DNA of 14,862 nucleotides from assembly GCA_025769875.1 (NCBI GenBank), contig JAGFNK010001107.1, forward strand, positions 1 to 14,862, in the 5' to 3' direction. Below the pieces are notes generated by a model that was given only the letters and a program-made list of their open reading frames with translations, ran no database searches and was not told where the DNA came from. This DNA comes from Russula earlei. Lineage: Eukaryota; Basidiomycota; Agaricomycetes; Russulales; Russulaceae. This document shows positions 6,847 through 14,623 of the stretch, one piece after another. The translations under genes were made by a program, and so were the position numbers. Every line of letters starts with the position of its first letter. Position 1 is the first letter of the stretch.

Positions 6847-8382
6847 TTAGGGGTTACTCCTGGTGGGAATTGTCTTAAGCGCCTTCGGATATTTCCGATG
6901 GAAGTCTTTAACAAGTAATTGCGCTTTTGATAGGTTAGATGCTGGTTCCCAAGTATTTTCTGCGGCTGTATACCCTTTCCATTTAACTAGGTATTGGATT
7001 CCTTTGCGGTTTGGGGAGAGCCGAGAGTTTAGGATCTGCTCTACTTCATATTGTTCTTCACCTTCGACTAATATTGGTGGCGGGTTTGAAAAGTTAGGAC
7101 CATGGGCAATGGTTTCTTTGTAAGGTTTAATCAGGGAGTGGTGAAAAACTGGGTGTATCTTCCAAGACTTTGGTAGTTCGAGGCGAACGTTTACTGGATA
7201 GGCAGTGGTGACTTTGAATGGCCCATAGCGTCGAGGGGCTAGTTTTGCTTTTGGGTGAGTCGTTCGTAGATTCGTGGCTTCCAGCCATACTTGATCCCCT
7301 TCTTTAAAACGAAATGTGGAGGTTTGAGGTCCTGATTGCTTCATGATTTCTGTTGCTCGGTTCAGGGAGGCAGCTACTTCTTCTCTGAGTTGGTTTAGTC
7401 TTGATAGTCTTTCTTGGATTGAAGGGAACTTTGATGTAAAGGCAAGGGGCGGAGCAAATGTTGGGTTAAAGCCATACCAGACTTCAAATGGGGGTTTGTT
7501 CGTAGCACTGTGTTGTCTGGCATTATGTGCGAATTCCATAAAGGGAATTAGTTCTGCCCAATTGTCTGCTTGATGGTTGCAAAATATTTGTAGGTATTGT
7601 TCTAGTTCTTGGTTAACTCGTTCTGTTTCTCCGTCTGTCTGTGGGTGATATGCTGTGCTTAGTGATACTTTGACATTTAACTTTTTCCATAGTTCTTGAG
7701 TGACTTTTGCTGCGAATTGAGGGCCTCTGTCCGATATTATTTGTGTTGGGAGCCCTATTCTTCTCCAGACATTGTTCATGATTAGTGTCGCTGTTTCGTC
7801 TGCTGTGATTGTCTTGTGGCAAGGGGTAATGATTATCGCTTTACTGAATCGATCTACCACGACTAGGAGGCTGTCGAAGCCTTGTGAAATCGGTAGGTCT
7901 GTGATAAAGTCCATAGTAATGCTTTTCCATACTTCTCCAGCTGGTGTAATCGGTACAAGGGGTGTTTCTGTCTTTGGACGGTTCTTTGTACTTTGGCAAA
8001 TTGCGCAACCGTCTACATAACTTTTGACATAAGTTAGCATTCCTGGCCACCAATAGTTTCGGCTGATCAGTTCATAAGTTTTCCATTGGCCAGGATGCCC
8101 AGTGGCAAGGGAGTCGTGGTGTAGTTTTAGAATTTTCTTTCTTAGGGTGTCGTTGTTTGGGATATAGACTTTTCCTTTGAATAGTATTAGTCCATCTTCA
8201 AGGTTCCAGTCCTGTAAGCCTTTGGATAGTCGCCTTGGTCCATTCTTTATAATGATTGCTAACGCGTTAGATACTTCTGGGTCATAGTCCTTTGCTAGAT
8301 CGTAGTTGTTGTCGAAGTTCCTGGTCACCGATTGGTTCTGTAGCAGAGGTGCGTGTTGCTCTAATTTTAAAAAATTTGTCAT
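6847..8382 (-). CDS. pol: E1 integrase with GPY/F module and chromodomain
   Basis: The 511-codon frame starts with ATG at 8382, but its first ~31 codons overlap the RNase H frame; genuine integrase sequence begins near 8289 after a one-base frame change. Domains by residue: zinc-binding H89/H96/C126/C129; catalytic core with D158 (MDFITDLP), D218 (ISDRGPQF) and E254 (DGETERVNQ), a D-35-E spacing; GPY/F-like motif near 381-391 (LAPRRYGPFKV); and a chromodomain at 444-498. The chromodomain keeps all three cage aromatics seen in HP1-type modules (Y445, W468, Y471) and the ENTWEP motif. It is expected to insert the cDNA, with the chromodomain reading methylated H3K9. There are no internal stops. 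The stop is at 6847, 233 nt before the PPT. Confidence 0.93.
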   Translation of the reverse strand: MTNFLKLEQHAPLLQNQSVTRNFDNNYDLAKDYDPEVSNALAIIIKNGPRRLSKGLQDWNLEDGLILFKGKVYIPNNDTLRKKILKLHHDSLATGHPGQWKTYELISRNYWWPGMLTYVKSYVDGCAICQSTKNRPKTETPLVPITPAGEVWKSITMDFITDLPISQGFDSLLVVVDRFSKAIIITPCHKTITADETATLIMNNVWRRIGLPTQIISDRGPQFAAKVTQELWKKLNVKVSLSTAYHPQTDGETERVNQELEQYLQIFCNHQADNWAELIPFMEFAHNARQHSATNKPPFEVWYGFNPTFAPPLAFTSKFPSIQERLSRLNQLREEVAASLNRATEIMKQSGPQTSTFRFKEGDQVWLEATNLRTTHPKAKLAPRRYGPFKVTTAYPVNVRLELPKSWKIHPVFHHSLIKPYKETIAHGPNFSNPPPILVEGEEQYEVEQILNSRLSPNRKGIQYLVKWKGYTAAENTWEPASNLSKAQLLVKDFHRKYPKALKTIPTRSNP

Positions 8383-10564
8383 CTAGGAGCACCTTTCCAT
8401 CATTTTCGTTTTGTATCCCCTCTTTAAAGTCTGGCCGCCTGGACAGACCGTCTGCTTTGTTCATAGTTCCTGGGTGGTGGGTGATGGTGAAGTCGAAATT
8501 GCTGAGGAGGAGTGCCCATCGGGCTTGTCGTCTCGTGAGTTTCTGTTTTGTCATGAAGTATGTCAAGTTATTGTGATCTGTCCATAGATCAATGGGGTGT
8601 GTAGCGCCTTCAAGGTAGTGTCGGAAGTGCCAGAGGGACAAGACAATAGCAAGGAGTTCTTTATCGTAGATCATGTAATTTCGTTGTGCGGGGTCCAAGG
8701 ATTTCGAGAAATAGGCTACTGGGTGATATCTGTTAAATTCATCGGGTTGTTCCAAGATTGCACCGACTGCAAAGTCACTTGCATCGCAGATGAGTCGAAA
8801 GGGTTTCGTGTGGTTAGGTAACATGAGGATTGGGGCCGTTGTGAATGCTTGGATTAGCTTCTGAAATGCTTGTTCTTCATCGTCTTCCCATTTGAAGGGG
8901 TTTTCTTTCTTTGTTAAGTTAAACAAGGGCCGTGCTATTCGAGAGTATTGGTGGATAAATCGTCGATAGAAGTTGCAGAATCCTAGAAATGCTTGTACTT
9001 CCGTAACATTGGTCGGAGTAGGCCACTTTGTAATGCCTATTAACTTGTCTTGGTCCATGGATATTCGTCCTTGGGAGATATTGATGCCTAGGTAACTAAT
9101 AGAGGTTTGTCGGAAAGCACATTTCTCTGGTTTCAAGTATAAGTCGTGGTCTTGGAGTGTTTTTAGGACCTTATGTGTCCAGTCGTCTAGTTCGTTCAAG
9201 GTTTGCGCCATGATTAGTATATCATCTAGATAAACAACCACTCGTTCAGTGGCAATGTATTTTGCTAGGATGGTGTTCATAAAGCGTTGGAAAGTGGCTG
9301 GGGCGTTGCAGAGACCAAATGTCATTATCAATGGTTCGAAGAGTCCTAATGGTGTCTTGAATGCTGCGAGGTGTTCATCGCCCTCTCTGAGGCGAATATT
9401 GTTGTATCCCCATCGTACGTCAAACTTGGTAAAGTATTGGGCTCCTTGGAGTTTGTCAATTAATTCAGGAATCAAGGGTAGTGGATACGCGTCTTTGACA
9501 GTTGCTGTATTCAGGGCTCTGTAGTCTTGCACTGGTCGTAGATTTCCTCCTTTCTTTTCTACAAAGAAGAATGGGCTGGCAATAGCTGCTTTTGATGGTC
9601 GGATTGTGCCTCTCTTCAAATGTTCGTCTAAGTATTCTTTTAGGGCTTGTAGTTCCTTGGGAGTAAGTCGATAAATGCCAGAATCACGTCGGGCGATCCC
9701 TGGTTTTAGATTGATTGCATGGTCCCATGGTTGGTGAGCAGGAAGGCGTTGAGAAGCTTGTTCATCGAAAACCTTTCGCCATTTCAAGAATTGGGCGGGG
9801 ATAAGTTCGTCTAATGTCTTAGGGGGTGTTTCCGCATTGGCTAACTTGGTAGCTGTGGTTGATTTGGCTCTTATGTTGATTGTTATTGGGCTAAACGCAT
9901 CGTGGATTTGTTCGTCAACACATGGGTTCAATGGTCCTTCAGTATCTGGGAAGATTAGTGCAGCAATGTCCGTAAACTCGGGTTCTTCTTCTTCAGGGAA
10001 AGTAAGCGCTTGTATTTGGTAATTCCGCGTTCCAGATGCAGATGCAATGGTTATGCTTGGGTGTGTGGTAAGGCAAGTTCGGGGGCAGTTCCTCAGTGTG
10101 ATTGTATCATTTGCCCAATCAATATCTGGGTTGTGGTGTCGTAGCCAATCGGTTCCTAAGATAATGTCGTGATCTCCAATGTTAGTGACCAGGAATTCTG
10201 CTTGTTCATCATGAGTGGCGCCTGTGTGCGCTTGAATGCGAAGTCTTTGGATGGTGCTAAAGCGTATTAGTCCATTGGCATTTTGTGTTCCGTCTACATT
10301 TTGTGCTGGCAAGGGTTTGATCATAGTTCGAAGGTGCAGGTGGTGTCTTTGTGCAAATCGTTCATGGATTATCATTCCTTCTGCTCCACTGTCGAGCAGG
10401 GCTCTTGCACCGATTTCTTTGCCGCTTGTCTTCCCTACTAAGGTAACTTTCAAGGCAATGGAAGGGGAGCGAATATTCTTGGTAAAAACTTTGGGGTAAT
10501 TGATTTCTCTTTGTATCGTACTGATTTGGACCGCAGTCCCTCCTCGGTGCAGAAGGGGGTCCAA
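8282..10564 (-). CDS. pol: E1 protease, reverse transcriptase and RNase H
   Basis: The frame is open for 760 codons from just after a TAA. Protease has an intact LLDSGAEGMII loop (Asp58) and IILGTDWL near 135-141. Reverse transcriptase runs from about 320 to 500, with D382 in FDVRWGYNN and YLDDILI at 445-451 (D447, D448). The RNase H catalytic set is D594 (CDASDFAVG), E636 (YDKELLAI), D663 (WTDHNNL) and D705 (KADGLSR). All key residues are present. The first ATG in this frame lies after the protease active site, so expression must come as a fusion with gag through recoding or readthrough. At 8290-8293 a one-base shift carries the frame into integrase; this may be an indel or an assembly error. 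Confidence 0.93.
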   Translation of the reverse strand: MDPLLHRGGTAVQISTIQREINYPKVFTKNIRSPSIALKVTLVGKTSGKEIGARALLDSGAEGMIIHERFAQRHHLHLRTMIKPLPAQNVDGTQNANGLIRFSTIQRLRIQAHTGATHDEQAEFLVTNIGDHDIILGTDWLRHHNPDIDWANDTITLRNCPRTCLTTHPSITIASASGTRNYQIQALTFPEEEEPEFTDIAALIFPDTEGPLNPCVDEQIHDAFSPITINIRAKSTTATKLANAETPPKTLDELIPAQFLKWRKVFDEQASQRLPAHQPWDHAINLKPGIARRDSGIYRLTPKELQALKEYLDEHLKRGTIRPSKAAIASPFFFVEKKGGNLRPVQDYRALNTATVKDAYPLPLIPELIDKLQGAQYFTKFDVRWGYNNIRLREGDEHLAAFKTPLGLFEPLIMTFGLCNAPATFQRFMNTILAKYIATERVVVYLDDILIMAQTLNELDDWTHKVLKTLQDHDLYLKPEKCAFRQTSISYLGINISQGRISMDQDKLIGITKWPTPTNVTEVQAFLGFCNFYRRFIHQYSRIARPLFNLTKKENPFKWEDDEEQAFQKLIQAFTTAPILMLPNHTKPFRLICDASDFAVGAILEQPDEFNRYHPVAYFSKSLDPAQRNYMIYDKELLAIVLSLWHFRHYLEGATHPIDLWTDHNNLTYFMTKQKLTRRQARWALLLSNFDFTITHHPGTMNKADGLSRRPDFKEGIQNENDGKVLLDDKFFKIRATRTSATEPIGDQELRQQLRSSKGL

Positions 10565-10567
10565 TTA
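10565..10567 (-). other. In-frame TAA between gag tail and pol
   Basis: The TAA separates two stretches of the same open frame: a gag tail open from at least 10879, and pol from 10564. Pol has no ATG of its own before the protease active site. Either this is a readthrough or bypass site, or an inactivating change in this copy. Confidence 0.5.
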
Positions 10568-12073
10568 AAAATCCATAGGAGCAGATCTTGGGCGGAGGAT
10601 CGAGTCTGCAAGTGTCTCTCTCCAAGTCGTTAGTGAAGCAACAGGAACGGGTTCTTCTTGCGCAGGTTCGATGTTTTCATCTTGGATGGTTGTAGCTCTG
10701 ACTGTTTGGGGGCGAGAATCCTTGTCGTTGGCGTCCTTGAGCTGCTTTCTTTGCTCTACATTGATTTGCCATATGATTCTTCTTTCCACAATAATAACAG
10801 AGATTGTTCTTGCGTCGAAATTCTTTCTCTGCATCTGTGAGGGGTTTCCTTTCACTTCTGGATTCCCAGGGTCGTTCATTGGGCTCTCCTTGGTACAAGT
10901 TAATTTCCAATGGATTATCTGATCCTTGAGTGTTCAATCCTCGGGCACGCACAGAGCGTCCTCCTCGAAAAGCAGTGGAGTTGTATAGGTGGAAAAGGTT
11001 GTCGAATTCTCTTGCTGCTTTGACAAGGGCTGCAAGCGTAGTTGGTGTTGGTGTGATTCCCAGTATTTTCTGATGTAAGGCCGGGTTGATGTTCTTCCTA
11101 AATGCGTACATCTTTGTTCTTTCATCGGTGGTAGCTCGTGATGCGTGGTGCGACCATTTCTGATACCATTCATTAAATGGTAGTTTCCTTGATAATAGGT
11201 GTGCATGGTATTAGCGGAGGCCAACTCTGCTTCTGCAGGAATAAAATGATCGGCAAAGGCTTTCTTGAAGTCGTCCCATGACCCATAGTCTGCTACGGTA
11301 CGAGCCATAGCCTTGGTGGTTTGTTCTCTAGCCCATGCTCCAGCGGGTGTTCCTACTTTAAAGTGGGTTAGTGCAGCGGCAACTTTCTTGCTTTCATCTG
11401 TAAAGGAGTCGCCATTGATGTAATAATAATTGGCCAAAGCTGCCCAAAAGGCTTCTGCGTTATCAGCCTTTCCGTCAAAGGGTTCTGGTGCTGTTCCAAC
11501 AAGGCGCGGATTGCTTGACATGGTGGGATTCTGAGTTGTTGTAGCTGTAACAATAGGTGGGGCTGAACCTTGTAGTTGGATTCTAGTTGGAGTGAGCGTT
11601 CGAGGGACTGCTTGTGGTACGTTGCTAGTTGTATGAGGAGTAGGTTGTTGGGTATTACGCCGAGTAGAAGGTCCTGGAGTGGTGCTTCGAGTGCTCTGAG
11701 CAGTTCCTAGGATAGCGGTAACTTCTTGAGGTGTTCTGGCTGAGAAATCGACTTCTCGATTGTTATAGTAAACCCAATGTCTTCTAGAACGGCTCCACTT
11801 GACTGGTCTGTCTAGGAAGAGGCCTGAATAGTTATAGGGGTTGAAGTCTTGAACGTTTTCTGCTCCTGGGGCTGCCGCTTTAAGTTGTTCGGTGGTAACT
11901 TCGTCGTTATCGTCTTCGTATAACCAAGTGTCAGAAAGATTTCCGTGGTTGATAATAGGTGTGCCTGCAAATTTTCCTCGGTAACAGTGATCTTGGGTGT
12001 CGTAACTGAGGTTTTCAAATAGGAGTGGGATTAGATTTTCTTCTTCGTCAGTGATGTCTCTCCTAGTGCTCAT
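10565..12073 (-). CDS. gag: E1 gag (capsid/nucleocapsid), two frame changes
   Basis: Gag starts at ATG 12073, the first ATG on this strand after the LTR. Residues 1-110 form an acidic/aromatic N-terminal region and 111-190 a Thr/Pro-rich linker. A Retrotrans_gag-like domain begins near residue 195 (PEPFDGKADNAEAFWAALAN). Near 11192 the coding signal moves to another frame (one base missing), continuing through the rest of the capsid domain to a CX2CX4HX4C zinc knuckle, CYYCGKKNHMANQC, at 10758-10799. That frame stops at 10677. Around a run of five C at 10708-10712 the signal can return to the first frame, which stays open to a TAA at 10565-10567 immediately before pol. The two frame changes may be decay, sequencing indels or, for the second, programmed shifting. 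The start context is weak (T at -3). Confidence 0.85.
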
Positions 12074-12077
12074 AGAT

Positions 12078-13581
12078 CTAGACGACTGTTATAGTCCAAT
12101 GGCCGTTGTTCCAAGGATATGCAATGGTGTAGGCTGGCTTTAGTCGAATGGTATCAGGTCTTCCTTGATGTTTTCTTAATTGGATTCGGGAGTATTCTTC
12201 AGTAATGCTGCTTTGTGTTAGAACTACTCGGGTTTTCCACAGATATCCTTCAAATTCTGCTGGAGAGATGGCAAAGTCACTTATTTCCTTGGTGGGGTGC
12301 TTGTAAACTATAAAGTGTGTCAGTCGTTGATGCCAAGCTTGGGTACAATAATTCTTGAATTCAATTAACTCTCTCCTTGAACGCGTAGGTAGGTTTAATG
12401 CTAAGAAGGATTGTTCTGGTAGATAACAGTGTAAATCAGTATTCCTAAGATCGGCACTATCAGGGGATTCAACAAGGGGTGATGCAAAGGGTTGGATAGG
12501 TATGACAGGGGTAGGAATACGATTGGTAAACAAGGGTACGTAGGCGTCAGGAGGGGTAGGAGGTAATGGTCTTTCAACAAGAAATCCTCTTGCGTTGGGA
12601 ACTGTTTCTCTCTCAGGGGGTCGTTGGGATGACGCGCGTCTCCTGTGTCGAGGAGCCAGATTTATCGAATGGGGAGGATGGTAATCGCCTGGCGTCCACA
12701 AGGTAATTCCGTCAGGAGTAGGGGGTGTGTCTGGTCGAAAGTTGCACGTGCAATACTCTGTTTTGCAGTTACACCTTGCTGTCCACGGATTTGACTCAGT
12801 ATCTTCTGTGCTGGCAGACCAACGTTCTTGGCTAGTTGGGACAGTGGTCTGAATCGGTGTGAGGGGTCGAGGGGCGAGACTTGAGGCTTCTAGGATTGCT
12901 GGGACAGAATAGTACGCAGGGGGACCAGTATATGAGGCGTCTGGGCTGGTAATTGCCCAAGGTTGATTGTAGTCTGCGTCGTATAGCCAAGAGTTAGTTT
13001 CCCAGTCAAAGGTGTTGTGTATTCCTGGTACAACAGCAAGTTGGACGTAAGATTGATTTTCCCTTTGTATTCTGTTGAGGCGTAGGTGGTAGAACTGGAC
13101 AGTGAGACGATAGTAGCTGATGTATGTCCAACCTAAGTAGAACAAGCGGTATCCCTGTTCTCAAGGAGTGGATAATAATGTGGTGGCGTGGTTGAATGAC
13201 TCTGGTCCAGAGGTTTAATTCACTGGCGCGTAAGGATTGGTAGTCAACTGGTTGTCCTTGGATGTTCTTTGCTTGAGCAAGGTGCCAATATAATAGTTGT
13301 TGTCGTGCTGGAGGTAGAAGTCGACTAAGGGTTTCAAGATATAGTGCGTGTTCGTCGTGGCTTAAGAGTTGTCCAAAAGGCAAGACTTCAAGGAACTCTT
13401 TAACAATAAGATGGGGAAAATCTTCGTGAGGTGGTTCAACTCCTGGTACGTCGTGTAAGTTGGTTAAAGTGGTGACAGGGAATGCGACGGAGGTCCAAGT
13501 TCGATAATGATTTAAGTTTAAGATGTGTCGAGTGATAGCGTCTTCTTCTTCGTCTTCTTCTAAGGCGTATTCTCGTGGCAC
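12078..13581 (-). CDS. ORF-B: methionine-free ORF upstream of gag
   Basis: This is about 500 codons of protein-like sequence in two frames joined by a one-base change at 13161 (TTG then A then GAA). The first part (13581-13162) starts after stops with no ATG; it is acidic (EEDEEEDA) and then Leu-rich and helical in character. The second part contains Tyr/Trp-rich segments, a Cys cluster C-x-C-x4-C-x-C (CNCKTEYCTC), Pro-rich linkers and a C-terminal block rich in Tyr, Ile and Arg. It has no methionine codon anywhere. The stop TAG at 12078-12080 is 4 nt from the gag ATG. No known family is recognised. A short motif, SWLYDADYN, resembles TWLYEDDND in the gag N-terminus. If translated, it needs a non-AUG start. 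It could instead be an extended part of gag or a leader with another role. Confidence 0.6.
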
Positions 13582-13601
13582 TTTAGTTAAAACAAGAAAA
13601 G

Positions 13602-13622
13602 GATCTTTATTCGATCTTTATT
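13602..13622 (-). promoter_or_regulatory. Tandem AATAAAGATC, poly(A)-signal-like
   Basis: On the minus strand AATAAAGATC occurs twice, separated by one base, 29 nt after the ORF-A stop and about 20 nt before the region of ORF-B similarity. Each copy contains the canonical AATAAA. It could cause early polyadenylation after ORF-A; whether it is used is unknown. Confidence 0.4.
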
Positions 13623-13638
13623 GAAGCGTTACAAGGGT

Positions 13639-13659
13639 GGTTCTTACTTTTTAAGAACC
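13639..13659. other. Perfect hairpin spanning the ORF-A stop
   Basis: On the minus strand GGTTCTTA and TAAGAACC form an 8-bp perfect stem around a 5-nt loop. The ORF-A stop codon TAA (13651-13653) lies in the stem and loop edge. ORF-B resumes in the same reading frame after a further TAA at 13618-13620. Confidence 0.55.
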
Positions 13660-14577
13660 GTGCGCAAGATCTATGGTTTCGAGTTGGTACCTCTCAATTA
13701 TTTCGAGAGGGTTAAGGGGAATACGAGGCGTAAAGCAAAAGCGAAGTAGCTGGGGGTTAAAGCGGATGGTGTCGACTGTATAAGTCGAATAGTGACGTAG
13801 GGACACGCGGTTACTGTTCTCCTCGAAGTGTAAGTAGCCGTATGCGAAAGCGAGACGTCCGTCCAAGAAGTCGTGTACGATAGATAAGCAAAACGAGCCC
13901 TCGTAAGCAGGGCGGTAAATAGGCAGGCAAGGTAAGTAGTTTCCTAAATAACGAGGTGTTAAAAATGTAAGCGATGCGTCCGAGGGGAAAGTCAGCGTCC
14001 GGGGCGTATATCCCGACGTTGGAGCAGATGCCGAAAGGGGGTGAGATTGTACTGGGTGGCAAGGGCAGTGTTGGAGGGTTCTACCGCAAAAGTGTGGACG
14101 ATGCGTGCACGAAAGGCGGTAGTGAAGGTGTCTGTGAATGCGCGACGAGCTAACTGGTCTGAGGTAGGGATGCGTCCAAGGTAGTCTTGATGATTCAAGT
14201 CGTGGAGGGGACGCCACTGCTCCTGGCGACGATTGGTGGTAGGGAGGACGAAGTACTGGTGCGGATGGAAGCGAAATACTGTGCAAGGGGGGACGGTCGA
14301 GGAAGCCTTCAGGTAAGGGAGGACGGTCCGCTTGCTGTTGCTCGTTCTGCGCTGGAGGGGGAGTGCCGACAGGGACAAAGTTGTCTGGGATAGGCTGGAC
14401 AGTGGTAGGAGACGATGGGGGAGCCGTTGGGGAGTACAAGAGGCTGAGGGGTGAGGATGTGTCGACCGGGTCGACGTCTTCAGTGAGGATGCGAAGAGCG
14501 GTGCGTGGAGTGGGCTGGAGAGGAGAAGGGAGACGCAGGGAGGTATTGACAAGAGTGGGGGAGTTGGGAGTAGACAC
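13651..14577 (-). CDS. ORF-A: methionine-free ORF at the 5' end of E1
   Basis: About 308 codons, starting 47 nt after the 5' LTR with no ATG (the first in-frame triplets after the upstream stop lead to GTG at 14577). The N-terminal ~95 residues are Pro/Ser-rich with PPLPEGFLDRP. At a run of six C (14287-14292) the protein-like signal moves to another frame (HPHQYFVLPTTNRRQEQW and onward), returning to the first frame near 14000-14040. The C-terminal ~110 residues are Tyr/Leu/Arg-rich, ending at TAA inside a hairpin. None of these segments contains methionine. No family is recognised. An ATG at 14798 in the 5' LTR opens 268 codons in the middle-segment frame, an alternative start in this copy. 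Function unknown. Confidence 0.55.
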   Translation of the reverse strand: MSTPNSPTLVNTSLRLPSPLQPTPRTALRILTEDVDPVDTSSPLSLLYSPTAPPSSPTTVQPIPDNFVPVGTPPPAQNEQQQADRPPLPEGFLDRPPLHSISLPSAPVLRPPYHQSSPGAVASPPRLESSRLPWTHPYLRPVSSSRIHRHLHYRLSCTHRPHFCGRTLQHCPCHPVQSHPLSASAPTSGYTPRTLTFPSDASLTFLTPRYLGNYLPCLPIYRPAYEGSFCLSIVHDFLDGRLAFAYGYLHFEENSNRVSLRHYSTYTVDTIRFNPQLLRFCFTPRIPLNPLEIIERYQLETIDLAHGS

Positions 14578-14611
14578 TTGAGCGTTGGCTGGTCAATACA
14601 AGAATGATGAG

Positions 14612-14621
14612 AGACTGTCCA
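14612..14621 (-). other. E1 self-primer binding site
   Basis: The minus strand reads TGGACAGTCT starting 2 nt after the LTR end at 14624. It is perfectly complementary to 6066-6057 at the predicted transcript start in the LTR. It begins with TGG, so a tRNA primer cannot be excluded by this site alone, but the match and the same 2-nt spacing in E2 favour self-priming. Confidence 0.7.
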
Positions 14622-14623
14622 GA

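Noticed and set aside
13570..13655. Intron joining ORF-A to ORF-B (GTAAGA near 13649, TTTTAACTAAAG near 13590)
   Set aside because: The ORF-A stop precedes the candidate donor in the same frame, and the branch-like TAAC is only a few bases from the AG, so splicing would not fuse the frames.
12078..14577. Env-like gene
   Set aside because: ORF-A and ORF-B lie upstream of gag, and I see no signal peptide or clear membrane anchor.
14187..14581. Plus-strand ORFs of 68 and 72 codons
   Set aside because: Antisense shadows of ORF-A without motifs.
14612..14621. tRNA primer-binding site starting TGG
   Set aside because: Possible, but the perfect match to the LTR transcript start and the parallel non-TGG site in E2 make self-priming the better explanation.
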